Shown piece after piece: positions 1 to 13,904 of a stretch of DNA of 64,000 nt (positions are counted from its first letter, which is position 1; the number at the start of each line of letters is the position of its first letter). Position numbers and translations under genes: made by a program. The notes beneath the pieces are model-generated. The model was not told where the DNA came from. It saw nothing but the letters and a program-made list of their open reading frames with translations, and searched no databases. The stretch comes from Duffyella gerundensis (GTDB taxonomy: Bacteria; Pseudomonadota; Gammaproteobacteria; Enterobacterales; Enterobacteriaceae): positions 2,884,914 through 2,948,913 of the forward strand of contig NZ_LN907827.1 of the NCBI RefSeq assembly GCF_001517405.1. The letters are read 5' to 3'.

Positions 1-866
1 ATATGCGCCTCTTCCTGATGAAAGTCGTACACGCCTTTTTCCGCATCGGCATAAAACCGGCCTACCGCCGAGCCTTCCATTACCGCGGCGTTGTCTTTAT
101 AGGCCGACAGCACGTAATCCGGGGTTTTCTCGAAGGTGTTTTTGATCATTTTAAACAGCGATTTAGGCTGCTTTTCACCGTCAATGATCCAGTCGGCGTT
201 AAAAATCTTGTGGCGGCAGTGCTCAGAGTTAGCCTGCGCAAACATGTAGAGTTCGATGTCGTTCGGGTTGCGCCCCAGCCGTTCAAACGCGGTTAGCAGA
301 TAGTCGATCTCATCATCAGCCAGCGCCAGGCCCAGCTTGCGGTTCGCCTCTTCCAGCGCAACGCGGCCTGCGCCCAGCACATCAACGCTTTGCAGCGGCT
401 GCGGCTCATGGTGTGCGAACAGCTGTTCAGCCTCGGCGAAATCGGTGAATACGGTTTCCATCATTCGATCGTGCAGCAGTGCAGCCAGCTGCTGCCACTG
501 CGTCTCGGTCAGGCTGGTCGCCTGAAGATAAAAAGCCATACCGCGCTCAAGCCGTTTTACCTGGGGCAAATCGCAGTTGTGCGCAATATCAGTGGCTTTT
601 GATGACCACGGAGAAATGGTTCCCGGACGCGGCGTAACCAGCAGCAAACGCCCTTGTGGCGCATGCTCAGCAAGAGAAGGACCATATTTTAGAAGGCGTT
701 GCAGACGGGCTTTTTCTTCCGCATTCAGCGCAGTGCTGACATCGGCGAAATGGACGTACTCGGCGTAAATATCACTCACTGGCAGGTGAGCATCCTGAAA
801 GAGCGACAGCAGTTTGGTAATACGAAATGCCGACAGAGCGGGCGAACCACGCAGAATTTCCATCAT
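1..866 (-). CDS. purL: Phosphoribosylformylglycinamidine synthase, N-terminal part (runs off left edge)
   Basis: This is the first 288 codons of PurL, which converts FGAR to FGAM using glutamine and ATP in purine synthesis. The N-terminus reads [15 protein letters not shown] and continues with the family stretches [19 protein letters not shown] and [18 protein letters not shown], the latter belonging to the start of the synthase domain. The full enterobacterial protein is about 1295 residues, so the catalytic and glutaminase domains lie outside the window. The start at 866 (ATGATG) is chosen because the E. coli protein also begins MMEIL. A PurR operator and a -10 box lie upstream. It is divergent from mltF. 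Confidence 0.97.
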   Translation of the reverse strand, partial: MMEILRGSPALSAFRITKLLSLFQDAHLPVSDIYAEYVHFADVSTALNAEEKARLQRLLKYGPSLAEHAPQGRLLLVTPRPGTISPWSSKATDIAHNCDLPQVKRLERGMAFYLQATSLTETQWQQLAALLHDRMMETVFTDFAEAEQLFAHHEPQPLQSVDVLGAGRVALEEANRKLGLALADDEIDYLLTAFERLGRNPNDIELYMFAQANSEHCRHKIFNADWIIDGEKQPKSLFKMIKNTFEKTPDYVLSAYKDNAAVMEGSAVGRFYADAEKGVYDFHQEEAH

Positions 867-934
867 AAAGATCTCTCGTCTCGAAGCGCCGGGCGACGAC
901 GCTTCTGTGGGCGCAACAGGGGAAAACGGGCGGT

Positions 935-973
935 ATTATAGAGAATCGACCCGCGTTACGAAACCGTTTGCGC
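935..973 (-). promoter_or_regulatory. purL promoter with PurR operator
   Basis: The 16-mer ACGAAACCGTTTGCGC at 958-973 closely matches the PurR palindrome (ACGCAAACGTTTGCGT). On the minus strand a perfect TATAAT -10 element lies at 940-935, so the operator overlaps the expected -35 position. This fits purine-responsive repression of purL by steric blocking. Confidence 0.85.
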
Positions 974-1136
974 ATTATTTCTCGCATGCGGGATTTGGCT
1001 GAATTTTGCGCAAAACATGCTTTATAAGTTGCTCTGGTCCGGTGAGTTGCGCAAAATGCTCCACGCTCTGGGAATCAGCACATTAAAAAAACTGCCTAAA
1101 AAGACAGAGGCCTTTGAGCCGCCGAGAGATAAACAT

Positions 1137-3786
<2,650 letters not shown>

Positions 3787-4011
3787 ACCGCTCTCCTTTG
3801 GGTTTACCTGTTTATTGCAGCTACAAGTGTAGCCCTCAACCGCCGTCGGGGAAAAATTGATGATTCACCCCGCCGACCGCTTTTAATTCTCGTGATAAAG
3901 GCCGTTAACGAATAGATTATTCGTTCAGTGCCTTTGTGGCGTCGCATTATCAGAAACAGCCGGTCTACACTTACCGATAGTCCGCTGTTTGTCTTCGATA
4001 AAGGAAAGAGT

Positions 4012-4851
4012 ATGAGTTGTTTGCTGCGAATCCGTCAGCTTTATCCGCGTCTGGCGATCAATGAGCGGCGTCTGGCTGATTTTCTGCTGTCGCAGCCGGA
4101 ACAGGCGCGCCATCTCAGCTCGCAGCAGGTCGCGGAAGAAGCGGGCGTCAGTCAGTCGAGCGTAGTGAAATTTGCGCAAAAGCTGGGCTATCGTGGCTTT
4201 ACCGCGCTGAAGGTCGCACTGAGTGAGTCGCTGGCTGATAAAGCCGCCATCACCGTCTATAACCAGATCCTGAGCGATGATTCGCTAAAGGTGGTAGGTG
4301 AAAAGCTGTTAACTGAAAAAACGGCGGCTATTCGCGCCACGCTTGATATCAACAGCGAAGAGAGGTTGCAGGAGATGTTGCAACTGCTGAAGCAGGCGCA
4401 TCGCATTGTGCTGGTGGGCATTGGCGCATCCGGCCTGGTGGCCAAAGATTTTTCATGGAAGCTGATGAAAATTGGTCTGAATGCAGTGGCTGAACAGGAT
4501 ATGCATGCGCTGCTGGCTAGCGTGCAGGCATTGCAGCCGGACGATGTGCTGTTAGCGATCTCTTACAGCGGTGAGCGGCGCGAGATTAATCTGGCGGCTC
4601 AGGAAGCGCAGCGCGCCGGTGCCCACGTGCTGGCCTTTACCGGCTTTACGCCGAACACGTTGCAGCAGCTGGCATCGCACTGTCTTTATACGGTGGCGGA
4701 AGAGCAAAACTCACGTAGTGCCGCTATCTCATCAACCAGTGCGCAGCTGGCGTTGACCGACCTGCTGTTTATGGCGCTGATCCAGCACGATCCCGAACGC
4801 GCCTCCAGCCATATCAGGCAGAGCGAAGCGCTGGTAAAAAAGCTGGTTTGA
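4012..4851 (+). CDS. yfhH: RpiR/MurR-type transcriptional regulator (YfhH)
   Basis: This 279-residue regulator has an N-terminal RpiR helix-turn-helix (about residues 33-62, with VAEEAGVSQSSVVKFAQKLGY) and a C-terminal sugar isomerase (SIS) domain starting near GIGASGLVAKDFSWKL. SIS domains of this family usually sense phosphosugars. E. coli YfhH aligns end to end, but I know of no firm target or ligand. The start at 4012 (MSCLLRIRQ) follows a strong AAAGGA and matches the E. coli N-terminus; the frame is open 28 codons further upstream. yfhL follows after 57 nt containing a small hairpin. Confidence 0.9.
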   Translation: MSCLLRIRQLYPRLAINERRLADFLLSQPEQARHLSSQQVAEEAGVSQSSVVKFAQKLGYRGFTALKVALSESLADKAAITVYNQILSDDSLKVVGEKLLTEKTAAIRATLDINSEERLQEMLQLLKQAHRIVLVGIGASGLVAKDFSWKLMKIGLNAVAEQDMHALLASVQALQPDDVLLAISYSGERREINLAAQEAQRAGAHVLAFTGFTPNTLQQLASHCLYTVAEEQNSRSAAISSTSAQLALTDLLFMALIQHDPERASSHIRQSEALVKKLV

Positions 4852-4859
4852 ACCGGATC

Positions 4860-4884
4860 AGCACGTATAATAACCGTGCTTTTT
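4860..4884 (+). terminator. Small hairpin with T-run between yfhH and yfhL
   Basis: A 6-bp stem AGCACG/CGTGCT with a 9-nt loop is followed by TTTT. The loop contains TATAAT, so the same stretch could serve as a weak terminator for yfhH or as the -10 of a yfhL promoter. The sequence does not decide between them. Confidence 0.4.
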
Positions 4885-4908
4885 GTCCTGTTATTGATTG
4901 AGTGAAAA

Positions 4909-5157
4909 ATGGCGCTGCTGATTACTGAAAAATGCATTAACTGTGACATGTGCGAACCTGAATGCCCTAATCAGGCGATCGCCATGGGTGCGGCGATCTA
5001 CCAAATCGATCCGGCGCGCTGCACGGAATGCGTGGGCCATTACGATGAACCTACCTGCCAGAGCGTCTGCCCGATTAACCATACGATTATTAGCGATCCG
5101 CTATGGCAGGAGAGCAACGACGCGCTGTGGGACAAATTTGTACGGCTTCACCCCTGA
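4909..5157 (+). CDS. yfhL: YfhL family 4Fe-4S ferredoxin-like protein
   Basis: This 82-residue protein carries two clusters' worth of cysteines: C9-x2-C12-x2-C15-x3-C19-P, then C38-x2-C41-x8-C50-x3-C54-P. That is the two-[4Fe-4S] ferredoxin pattern with the longer loop (VGHYDEPT) typical of the Allochromatium-type family. It should be a small low-potential electron carrier in the cytoplasm; its partner is unknown to me. The stop codon directly abuts the acpS stop on the other strand. Confidence 0.92.
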   Translation: MALLITEKCINCDMCEPECPNQAIAMGAAIYQIDPARCTECVGHYDEPTCQSVCPINHTIISDPLWQESNDALWDKFVRLHP

Positions 5158-5538
5158 TTAGCTTTCGATAATCACCGTTGCACAGGCGTAGTTGCGCTCA
5201 TCGGCCAGCGTCACGTGCACATGCTGAACGCCGAGTTTCTCCGCCACCACCGCGGCCTGCAGAAAAAAGCGCAGGCCCGGCTTGCCCAGTTCATCGTTGT
5301 AAACTTCAAACTGATTAAAAGCCAGGCCACCACGAATGCCGGTGCCAAACGCTTTGGCGGCAGCTTCTTTCACCGCAAAACGCTTGGCGAGAAAACGCAC
5401 CGGCTGCTGGTGCGCCTGATACTGCTGCCATTCGTGATCGCTGAGCACGCGCCGGGCTAGCCGATCGCCGGAACGTGAAATCACGCCTTCGATACGGGTG
5501 ATTTCAACAATGTCAGTGCCCAATCCTAAAATGGCCAT
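5158..5538 (-). CDS. acpS: Holo-[acyl-carrier-protein] synthase
   Basis: AcpS transfers 4'-phosphopantetheine from CoA to a serine of apo-ACP, activating fatty acid synthesis. The 126 residues equal the E. coli length. The Mg2+-binding residues are visible as Asp9 in GLGTDIVEI and Glu58 in [13 protein letters not shown]. The ATG shares its A with the pdxJ stop (TAATG), so translation is probably coupled to pdxJ. Confidence 0.97.
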   Translation of the reverse strand: MAILGLGTDIVEITRIEGVISRSGDRLARRVLSDHEWQQYQAHQQPVRFLAKRFAVKEAAAKAFGTGIRGGLAFNQFEVYNDELGKPGLRFFLQAAVVAEKLGVQHVHVTLADERNYACATVIIES

Positions 5539-6269
5539 TACCGACGCGCTTCCCGCATCAGCTGTTTCATTTCGCGCACCGCTTCCGCCAGACCGCTAAA
5601 CAGGGCACGACCAATAATGGCGTGACCAATGTTCAGCTCGTGCATTTCCGGCAGCGCTGCAATCGGCTGTACATTATGATAAGTCAATCCGTGGCCCGCA
5701 TTGACCTTGATGCCTTTGGCTGCGGCATAGGTTGCGGCACTGGCAATGCGCGCCAGCTCTGCGTCACGGGCGCTGCCCTCAGCAGCCTCGGCATAGGCAC
5801 CGGTATGAATTTCGATGTAAGGCGCGCCAGCAGCAGCGGCGGCATCAATTTGCTGATGATCGGCATCGATAAACAGGGATACCAGAATGCCAGCATCGGA
5901 AAGGCGCTTAACGGCATGGGTAATTTTTTCCTGCTGTCCGGCTACATCCAGCCCACCTTCGGTGGTAACTTCCTGACGTTTTTCCGGCACCAGGCAACAG
6001 AAATGCGGTTTAACATGGCAGGCGATGTTAACCATTTCATCGGTGACTGCCATTTCCAGATTCATACGCGTCTGGATGGTTTCCCGCAGGATACGCACGT
6101 CGCGATCGGTGATGTGGCGGCGATCTTCACGCAGATGCACGGTAATACCGTCTGCACCCGCCTGTTCAGAAACAAAGGCAGCCTGCACCGGATCGGGATA
6201 GTGGGTGCCGCGCGCGTTACGCACGGTAGCGATGTGATCGATATTGATACCTAATAACAGCTCAGACAT
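5538..6269 (-). CDS. pdxJ: Pyridoxine 5'-phosphate synthase
   Basis: PdxJ condenses 1-deoxyxylulose 5-phosphate with 3-amino-2-oxopropyl phosphate to pyridoxine 5'-phosphate, the ring-closing step of vitamin B6 synthesis. The TIM-barrel protein is 243 residues from [21 protein letters not shown], with the conserved HLREDRRHI and [12 protein letters not shown] blocks. The start at 6269 is preferred over an upstream in-frame ATG (6281) because AGGA is correctly spaced and E. coli PdxJ begins MAELLLG. It sits downstream of recO and overlaps acpS by one base. Confidence 0.96.
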   Translation of the reverse strand: MSELLLGINIDHIATVRNARGTHYPDPVQAAFVSEQAGADGITVHLREDRRHITDRDVRILRETIQTRMNLEMAVTDEMVNIACHVKPHFCCLVPEKRQEVTTEGGLDVAGQQEKITHAVKRLSDAGILVSLFIDADHQQIDAAAAAGAPYIEIHTGAYAEAAEGSARDAELARIASAATYAAAKGIKVNAGHGLTYHNVQPIAALPEMHELNIGHAIIGRALFSGLAEAVREMKQLMREARR

Positions 6270-6330
6270 GACCATCCTCATTCGTTTTCACGATCCAATA
6301 CGGTGTAAACCAGGCGGTTTCACCGTGACG

Positions 6331-7065
6331 TTATTCCTGCGGCGGTGGCGTCACCGCTCGCTTTTTGGGCACAAACTGGCGGAACAGCTCATGGCTCTTC
6401 AGCGGTTTACCACCAAGATAGGGTTTTAATGCGATGCGGGTAAAGCGTTTAGCGGCTCGCAGTGTGTCAGCATCGGGAAACTCACGCTGGCACAATGCCA
6501 TCAGCTGACGCCCGGTGAAACTGCGGTTATTAACCACCAGGCTGGCAATAAAGCCCTTCTCTTCACGATAGCTGTAGGTCATCTCATCGCTGACCTCTTC
6601 GCCGCTGCCAGCGCAGTGCAGAAAATCAACGCCATAACCAAGATGGCCCAGCAGCGCCAGCTCGAAACGGCGCAGCGCAGGTTCAGGGGAACCTTCGCCA
6701 GCGGCCAGCTGTTGCAGACAGTGAAGATAATCAAAGAAGAGTTCGGAAAACGGCGTTTCCGATTCCAGTACGCGGGCCACCAGCTCATTGACGTAGAGGC
6801 CGCAGTAAAGGGTAATGCCCTGCAAAGGCAGTGCCAGCGATACCGCTTCGGCGTTGCGCAGCGTTTTCATTTCGCCACGACCGCCCCAGCGTACCAGCAG
6901 AGGAGTAAAAGGTTGCAGAGCGCCTTTCAGATTTGAACGCCGGGAACGCGCGCCTTTTGCCAGCACGCGGACCCGACCCTGACCTTCAGTGAACAGGTCA
7001 AGGAGCAGACTGGTTTCACTGTAAGGGCGACTGTGCAGAACGAATGCGCGTTGCCAGCCTTCCAT
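6331..7065 (-). CDS. recO: DNA repair protein RecO
   Basis: RecO works with RecF and RecR to load RecA onto SSB-coated DNA and anneals complementary strands. The 244 residues match E. coli RecO (242) throughout: an N-terminal OB-fold beginning [19 protein letters not shown] with the basic patch [14 protein letters not shown], then the helical domain with [12 protein letters not shown] and [17 protein letters not shown]. It is 12 nt downstream of era and belongs to the rnc-era-recO transcript. Confidence 0.96.
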   Translation of the reverse strand: MEGWQRAFVLHSRPYSETSLLLDLFTEGQGRVRVLAKGARSRRSNLKGALQPFTPLLVRWGGRGEMKTLRNAEAVSLALPLQGITLYCGLYVNELVARVLESETPFSELFFDYLHCLQQLAAGEGSPEPALRRFELALLGHLGYGVDFLHCAGSGEEVSDEMTYSYREEKGFIASLVVNNRSFTGRQLMALCQREFPDADTLRAAKRFTRIALKPYLGGKPLKSHELFRQFVPKKRAVTPPPQE

Positions 7066-7077
7066 TCAGCTCAACTC

Positions 7078-8684
<1,607 letters not shown>

Positions 8685-8744
8685 CTATCTACTCTGCATA
8701 CGGAACAGGGCTGAAAATCCAACACTAGCAGTTTCGTGTGCAGT

Positions 8745-8762
8745 GGTTCCCCGAAGGGAACC
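8745..8762 (-). promoter_or_regulatory. UUCG-capped hairpin in the rnc leader
   Basis: On the minus strand GGTTCCC-TTCG-GGGAACC forms a perfect 7-bp stem closed by a C(UUCG)G tetraloop, an extra-stable cap. It lies between lepB and rnc, about 85 nt upstream of the rnc start. It may be the RNase III autocleavage structure or a 5' stability element. There is no T-run, so it is not a terminator. Confidence 0.6.
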
Positions 8763-8797
8763 AACCTTGTTTCTGGCCGTTCAGCACGGGCGCAGAA

Positions 8798-9772
8798 TTA
8801 ATGGATGCCACCGATGCGGCTGAGGCGAACGCCAGTTGGCCATTCTCCCTCTTGCTTCTCGAAACTCATCCAGATTGCGGTGGCTTTACCCACCAAATTT
8901 CTTTCCGGTACAAAACCCCAGTAACGGCTGTCCGCGCTGTTATCACGGTTGTCACCCATCATGAAGTAATGCCCCTGCGGCACAATCCACGTCGCCTGCG
9001 GCTGACCCGGCTGCTGATAATACATGCTTGCCTGGCTTTGTGCCTGAGTGACCATCAGAATATTGTGCGTCACGTCGCCCAGCGTCTCTTTGCGCGTGGC
9101 CAGACGCAGTCCGCCCGGCATGGTTTTATCCTGTGGCATCTGATAAAAACCGTTGCCCGCTTCGTTGCCGCCGTAACCACTGAAGGTCTGGATGAAATCA
9201 CTTGGCTGAACGTCAGAGTAAGTTACCGCCAGCGCCCGTGTACAGCCGCTGCCCTTGCTGCAATCCGGCGTGATAGTGACCGTTTTGCTGTCGGGATCGT
9301 AACTCACTTTGTCACCCGGTAAGCCCACTACGCGTTTGATGTAATCCACGCTCGGATCTTTAGGGTACTTAAATACCGCGACATCGCCACGCTTTGGATG
9401 ACCGGTGGGAATCAGCGTCGTTTGCGTAATCGGATCTTTAATACCGTAGGCAAACTTCTCTACCAGGATAAAATCACCGATCAGCAGCGTCGGCATCATA
9501 GAGCCAGAAGGAATCTGAAACGGCTCATAGATAAACGAACGCACGATAAACACCACGGCCAGCACCGGAAACACCGATGCTGTAGTTTCCACCCAGCCCG
9601 GCTGTTTCGCCACGCTGCGCAGCGTTTTATCATCCAGCGCATCACCGGTCTGAGCCTGTGCTAACGCCTGTTTCGCCCGACGTTCTGGTGCCCACTTGAA
9701 ACGATCGATACACCATACAATGCCGGTGACGAGCGTTGCGATAAACAGAATCAGGGCGAACATGTTTGCCAT
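8798..9772 (-). CDS. lepB: Signal peptidase I
   Basis: LepB removes signal peptides from exported proteins at the periplasmic face of the inner membrane. The 324 residues match E. coli LepB (324). Two N-terminal membrane segments are visible (about 4-22 and 64-79). The nucleophile is Ser91 in IPSGSMMPTL, the general base Lys146 in DYIKRVVGLPGD, and the box GDNRDNSADSRYWG is intact near the C-terminus. It follows lepA by 9 nt in the usual lepA-lepB operon. Confidence 0.98.
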   Translation of the reverse strand: MANMFALILFIATLVTGIVWCIDRFKWAPERRAKQALAQAQTGDALDDKTLRSVAKQPGWVETTASVFPVLAVVFIVRSFIYEPFQIPSGSMMPTLLIGDFILVEKFAYGIKDPITQTTLIPTGHPKRGDVAVFKYPKDPSVDYIKRVVGLPGDKVSYDPDSKTVTITPDCSKGSGCTRALAVTYSDVQPSDFIQTFSGYGGNEAGNGFYQMPQDKTMPGGLRLATRKETLGDVTHNILMVTQAQSQASMYYQQPGQPQATWIVPQGHYFMMGDNRDNSADSRYWGFVPERNLVGKATAIWMSFEKQEGEWPTGVRLSRIGGIH

Positions 9773-9781
9773 GGAATTTCC

Positions 9782-11581
9782 TTATTTGCTGTCTTTACCG
9801 ACATGCAGAACGGCAAGGAACGCTTCCTGTGGCAACTCAACGTTACCCACCTGCTTCATGCGCTTCTTACCATCTTTCTGCTTCTGCAACAGTTTCTTCT
9901 TACGGCTAACGTCGCCACCATAGCATTTGGCAATAACGTTTTTACGCAGCTGTTTCACCGTTGAGCGGGCAATGACGTGGTTGCCAATTGCGGCCTGAAT
10001 AGCGATATCAAACTGCTGGCGAGGGATCAGATCTTTCATCTTTTCCACCAGCTCGCGGCCACGATATTGCGAATTGTCGCGGTGAGTAATCAGCGCCAGC
10101 GCATCGACACGCTCGCCGTTAATCAGCACGTCAACACGCACCATGTCAGAGGTTTGAAAACGTTTGAAGTTATAATCGAGCGATGCATAGCCGCGCGATG
10201 TTGATTTCAGACGGTCGAAGAAGTCGAGAACCACTTCCGCCATCGGAATCTCATAGGTCAGCGCAACCTGCTTACCGTGATAAACCATGTTGGTCTGCAC
10301 GCCGCGTTTTTCGATACACAGCGTGATCACGTTGCCGAGGAATTCCTGCGGCATCAACATGTGACACTCCGCAATCGGCTCACGCAGTTCCGCGACGTTG
10401 TTAAGCGGCGGCAGCTTGGATGGGCTATCCACATAAACCGTTTCACCCGCGGTGGTTTCAACTTCATAAACCACGGTAGGTGCGGTGGTGATCAGCTCAA
10501 GATCGTATTCACGCTCAAGACGTTCCTGAATGATCTCCATGTGCAGCAGACCAAGGAAGCCACAGCGGAAACCAAAGCCCAGCGCAGTTGAACTCTCTGG
10601 CTCATAGAACAGCGACGCATCGTTCAGGCTTAACTTGCCCAATGCATCACGGAAAGCTTCGTAATCATCTGAGCTAATTGGGAAAAGCCCGGCGTAAACC
10701 TGTGGCTTAACCTTTTTAAAGCCCGGCAGCGCTTTGTCTGCAGGATTACGCGATTGCGTTAAGGTATCACCGACGGGGGCGCCCAAAATATCTTTAATGG
10801 CGCAAACCAGCCAGCCAACTTCTCCGCACTTGAGCTCGTTGGTATCGACACGCTTTGGCGTGAAGATACCCAGACGATCGGCGTTGTAAACCTGGCCGGT
10901 GCTCATGACTTTAATTTTGTCGCCTTTGCGCATGGTGCCGTTTTTAATACGCACCAGCGATACCACGCCAAGATAGTTATCAAACCAGGAGTCGATAATC
11001 AGCGCCTGTAGCGGGCCATCCGCATCACCCTGCGGCGGTGGAATATCGCGCACCAAACGTTCCAGCACTTCCGGTACGCCAACGCCGGTTTTAGCCGAGC
11101 AGCGCACCGCATCGGTGGCATCGATGCCAACGATATCTTCAATCTCTTCTGCTACGCGCTCAGGGTCGGCTGCTGGCAGGTCGATTTTATTTAAAACCGG
11201 CACCACTTCCAGGTCCATTTCCATTGCGGTATAGCAGTTAGCCAGCGTCTGCGCCTCAACGCCCTGCCCGGCATCCACTACCAGCAATGCGCCTTCACAC
11301 GCCGCCAGTGAGCGGGACACTTCATAAGAGAAGTCGACGTGGCCTGGCGTATCGATGAAGTTGAGCTGATAAACCTGTCCGTCTAACGCTTTATAATCCA
11401 GCGTGACGCTTTGCGCTTTAATAGTAATGCCACGCTCGCGCTCCAGATCCATAGAATCCAGAACCTGAGAGGCCATTTCACGTTCGGTCAAACCACCGCA
11501 AATTTGAATCAGGCGATCGGAAAGTGTGGATTTGCCGTGATCGATATGGGCGATGATGGAAAAATTTCTTATATGCTTCAT
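9782..11581 (-). CDS. lepA: Elongation factor 4 (LepA) GTPase
   Basis: LepA binds ribosomes and acts in translation under stress and in initiation or 30S biogenesis. It is 599 residues, the same as E. coli. G1 is AHIDHGKST (11-19), G3 DTPGH, G4 NKID, followed by EF-G-like domains and the LepA-specific C-terminal domain with the basic stretch [16 protein letters not shown]. It is the first gene of lepA-lepB and is separated from the rse operon by 225 nt holding that operon's terminator. Confidence 0.98.
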   Translation of the reverse strand: MKHIRNFSIIAHIDHGKSTLSDRLIQICGGLTEREMASQVLDSMDLERERGITIKAQSVTLDYKALDGQVYQLNFIDTPGHVDFSYEVSRSLAACEGALLVVDAGQGVEAQTLANCYTAMEMDLEVVPVLNKIDLPAADPERVAEEIEDIVGIDATDAVRCSAKTGVGVPEVLERLVRDIPPPQGDADGPLQALIIDSWFDNYLGVVSLVRIKNGTMRKGDKIKVMSTGQVYNADRLGIFTPKRVDTNELKCGEVGWLVCAIKDILGAPVGDTLTQSRNPADKALPGFKKVKPQVYAGLFPISSDDYEAFRDALGKLSLNDASLFYEPESSTALGFGFRCGFLGLLHMEIIQERLEREYDLELITTAPTVVYEVETTAGETVYVDSPSKLPPLNNVAELREPIAECHMLMPQEFLGNVITLCIEKRGVQTNMVYHGKQVALTYEIPMAEVVLDFFDRLKSTSRGYASLDYNFKRFQTSDMVRVDVLINGERVDALALITHRDNSQYRGRELVEKMKDLIPRQQFDIAIQAAIGNHVIARSTVKQLRKNVIAKCYGGDVSRKKKLLQKQKDGKKRMKQVGNVELPQEAFLAVLHVGKDSK

Positions 11582-11760
11582 TTATATGAATATCTTCGCG
11601 TATAAAATCAGTTGAGCATCTGAGCCAGACGCATCTGCGGAGAATGTATATCTCCCGCTATCCTGTCAGCCTCGTTAATGACGACGCATATTACACTGTT
11701 AGCGTCCGTCACGAAAGAAAGTAACTTGTCTGTGTACAAGAGATTACGGCAGGTAAGATG

Positions 11761-11781
11761 AAAAAAGGCTGTTCGACAGCC
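11761..11781 (-). terminator. Terminator of the rpoE-rseABC operon
   Basis: On the minus strand GGCTGT-CGA-ACAGCC is followed directly by six T residues. It lies 25 nt past the rseC stop and upstream of lepA, so it closes the rpoE operon. Confidence 0.8.
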
Positions 11782-11806
11782 AGCCTGGCAAGGGAATCGC
11801 TAAAGA

Positions 11807-12271
11807 TCACACTTTGCTTTCCACGCGCAGCGCATCCGGCGGCAACGCTATGGACAGAATAACGGGTTGAAACGCCTCGCGGTGTCCCAACCGTAATGAC
11901 AACCCTTTGGCAACGATAAAGCCCGCCACGCCGCCAAGCAGCGCACCGGTTGCGGCCGCCAGATCGCTGCCAAACAGCATCTGGAACAGGCCCGCCACGG
12001 CAAAAAGGCCGACCAGCGGCGTCATATAGACCAGCAGTGCCGAACTTAACAAACTGCTTTCCCGAATGCCAATCTCAATCCGTTGGCCAGGTGAAAGTGG
12101 CTTTTCACTGTTAATTTGCATCACGTGCGCGTTTTTTGGCCCTAACTTATTCAGCATGGCGCTGCCGCAGCCTTTACGCGCTGAGCAGCTGTTGCAGGTT
12201 GTTTTAGCTTCGGTGTGCAGCGTGGCGATGCCGTCATGCCAGGCGACAACGGTGGCCCATTCTCTCATCAT
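11807..12271 (-). CDS. rseC: SoxR-reducing/SigmaE regulator protein RseC
   Basis: RseC is an inner-membrane protein of the rpoE operon with a mild positive effect on sigmaE activity, and it also takes part in SoxR reduction. The 154 residues have an N-terminal four-cysteine cluster (CNSCSARKGCG plus neighbours), the conserved LNKLGPKNAH, and two membrane helices (about 72-115) linked by a short loop. The ATG overlaps the rseB stop as ATGA. A terminator follows. Confidence 0.93.
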   Translation of the reverse strand: MMREWATVVAWHDGIATLHTEAKTTCNSCSARKGCGSAMLNKLGPKNAHVMQINSEKPLSPGQRIEIGIRESSLLSSALLVYMTPLVGLFAVAGLFQMLFGSDLAAATGALLGGVAGFIVAKGLSLRLGHREAFQPVILSIALPPDALRVESKV

Positions 12272-13224
12272 TGTGGCGTACCTAAGTTGATGCTGTCAGC
12301 AATACGTTTTGCCGTTGTCGGCGGAAGCTCGCCTACGACCATAATTTCCTTATTATCGCGTATTTCAATTTGAACGGTACGACGTCCAGTGCGCAATAGC
12401 TGCGCAGAACTGCCTTTATCTGCCGGGCTGACGTTTACCGAGAAGCTAAACAGGCCATCTGAATAGAGCCGCGACTCGACTGGCTTGTTAAGCGCCGGCA
12501 AGGTACGCCGATTTTGCGACACTTCGCGCATGCCCGCTGGTAACCAGCCAGGCTGCCAGCTGAGCTTAACCGGACCGCTATCCGGCACTGAAAGTGACGG
12601 CGGCAAATTAGCCTTTTGTAAGCCCTGCATCAGACCGCGAACGCCCTCATCGACGGCAAAACTTACGACGCGATATTGCTCAAGCGTTTCGCCGTCACGA
12701 TCGAGCAAATCGATCCGCAGCGGCAGCCGGGTTTCGCTGTCCAGCCAGACAATATAGCTGTAACGCGTGCCGTCCCGGGCAACAATGCGTACCACTTCGC
12801 ACAGCTGATCGGCGATGCGCGTGCGACCGACCGGGACAAAATCGTAATAGCTGGCCAGCTGTTGGAAATCGGCATAGATCAGCGACGGCAAAGCATCAAT
12901 AATGTGCTTACCGGGCAGGGAGAAAGGCTCAAGGCCTGGCTCAAAATAGCTGATGTCGTTGCCACGTTGGATGATTTCACGACGTGGACCATCCATCTGC
13001 AGTAGCTGGGCATAAATTTTATTATCCAGCACGGCATGGCGATAACGCAGTGATTCGATGCCAAGGCGCGAAACGTTGATAAAGGCGAGTTCGTAATTGA
13101 GAGACTGGCTGGCCTGTTCCATCTGTTGTAACAACGCCCCGGAAGCAGAAGTTTGCGCCGGGGCGATGGATGGATACAGCAGGCAGCCGGTCAGCAAGCT
13201 AACGGCGTACCAGATGTGCTTCAT
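12268..13224 (-). CDS. rseB: Sigma-E factor regulatory protein RseB
   Basis: RseB is the periplasmic protein that binds RseA, shields it from DegS, and releases it on sensing LPS or mislocalised lipoproteins. The 318 residues align throughout with E. coli RseB, with the MucB/RseB N-terminal domain (MDGPRREIIQRGNDISYFEPG) and the C-terminal domain ending in ELPPTTAKRIADSI. The signal sequence ends at about APAQ. Unusually, the h-region contains LLTGC (Cys14), which reads as a lipobox, where E. coli has Ser. Its ATG shares a base with the rseA stop. Confidence 0.95.
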   Translation of the reverse strand: MKHIWYAVSLLTGCLLYPSIAPAQTSASGALLQQMEQASQSLNYELAFINVSRLGIESLRYRHAVLDNKIYAQLLQMDGPRREIIQRGNDISYFEPGLEPFSLPGKHIIDALPSLIYADFQQLASYYDFVPVGRTRIADQLCEVVRIVARDGTRYSYIVWLDSETRLPLRIDLLDRDGETLEQYRVVSFAVDEGVRGLMQGLQKANLPPSLSVPDSGPVKLSWQPGWLPAGMREVSQNRRTLPALNKPVESRLYSDGLFSFSVNVSPADKGSSAQLLRTGRRTVQIEIRDNKEIMVVGELPPTTAKRIADSINLGTPQ

Positions 13225-13874
13225 TACTGCTGCTGAATTCCTAATGACTGATTGCCGGGAACCTGCGCCTGAGCCTGCTGTGGCGCATTCTGCTCAAGCT
13301 GGAACTGGTTAGAGTGCAGACGACGCTGCAACTCATAATCCTGCAGCATCGCATTAACGCGACGACGCTGATCCTGAACCTGCTGATTAGCACTGTTGGT
13401 GTCGAATGCATCCGAGGGAACCCCCAGGCTTACCGGCGACGCTTTGCCCATCATCGGCAGCGTGTTAAACACCGGCGCGTCAGAGGCGGAAGCGGCATTA
13501 TCAGGTTGGTTGTAGTGCTGCACACCAACGATAACTGCCAGCGACACACAGGCTGCAAGGCCGACCTGCGTAATCTGCGCGGCCCATGGGCGCATGCGCT
13601 GCAGGAAGGACATCTTCTGCCAGTGAGCAGGTTCTGGCTGCGCTTCAGGGATGATGTGGCTCACCTTATTGACAGGTTCGTCAGCAATTGCTGCCGCTAC
13701 ACGCGCAGAAATGTCGAAATGAAGGACATCACTAACATCACCGCGCATTGTGTCGCGGATCAGATGATAGCTTTCCCAACTTTTTTGCAGTGTAGTGTCT
13801 TTAGACAAGGCGGATAAAACTTCGTTATCCAAAGTTTCACCATCCATCAGAGCGGAAAGTTTTTCTTTCTGCAT
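13224..13874 (-). CDS. rseA: Anti-sigma-E factor RseA
   Basis: RseA is a single-pass inner-membrane protein that holds sigmaE inactive until DegS and RseP cut it. The 216-residue protein has the cytoplasmic sigma-binding domain at the N-terminus (MQKEKLSALMDGETLDNEVL), one membrane segment (about 101-118, GLAACVSLAVIVGV), and a periplasmic tail rich in Gln. It lies 30 nt downstream of rpoE and overlaps rseB by one base. Confidence 0.96.
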   Translation of the reverse strand: MQKEKLSALMDGETLDNEVLSALSKDTTLQKSWESYHLIRDTMRGDVSDVLHFDISARVAAAIADEPVNKVSHIIPEAQPEPAHWQKMSFLQRMRPWAAQITQVGLAACVSLAVIVGVQHYNQPDNAASASDAPVFNTLPMMGKASPVSLGVPSDAFDTNSANQQVQDQRRRVNAMLQDYELQRRLHSNQFQLEQNAPQQAQAQVPGNQSLGIQQQ

Positions 13875-13904
13875 GTCTCAGTACCCTTCCTGTAGCCGTT
13901 ATCG

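Noticed and set aside
5622..6254. 210-codon open frame on the + strand
   Set aside because: Antisense of pdxJ; no homology recognised.
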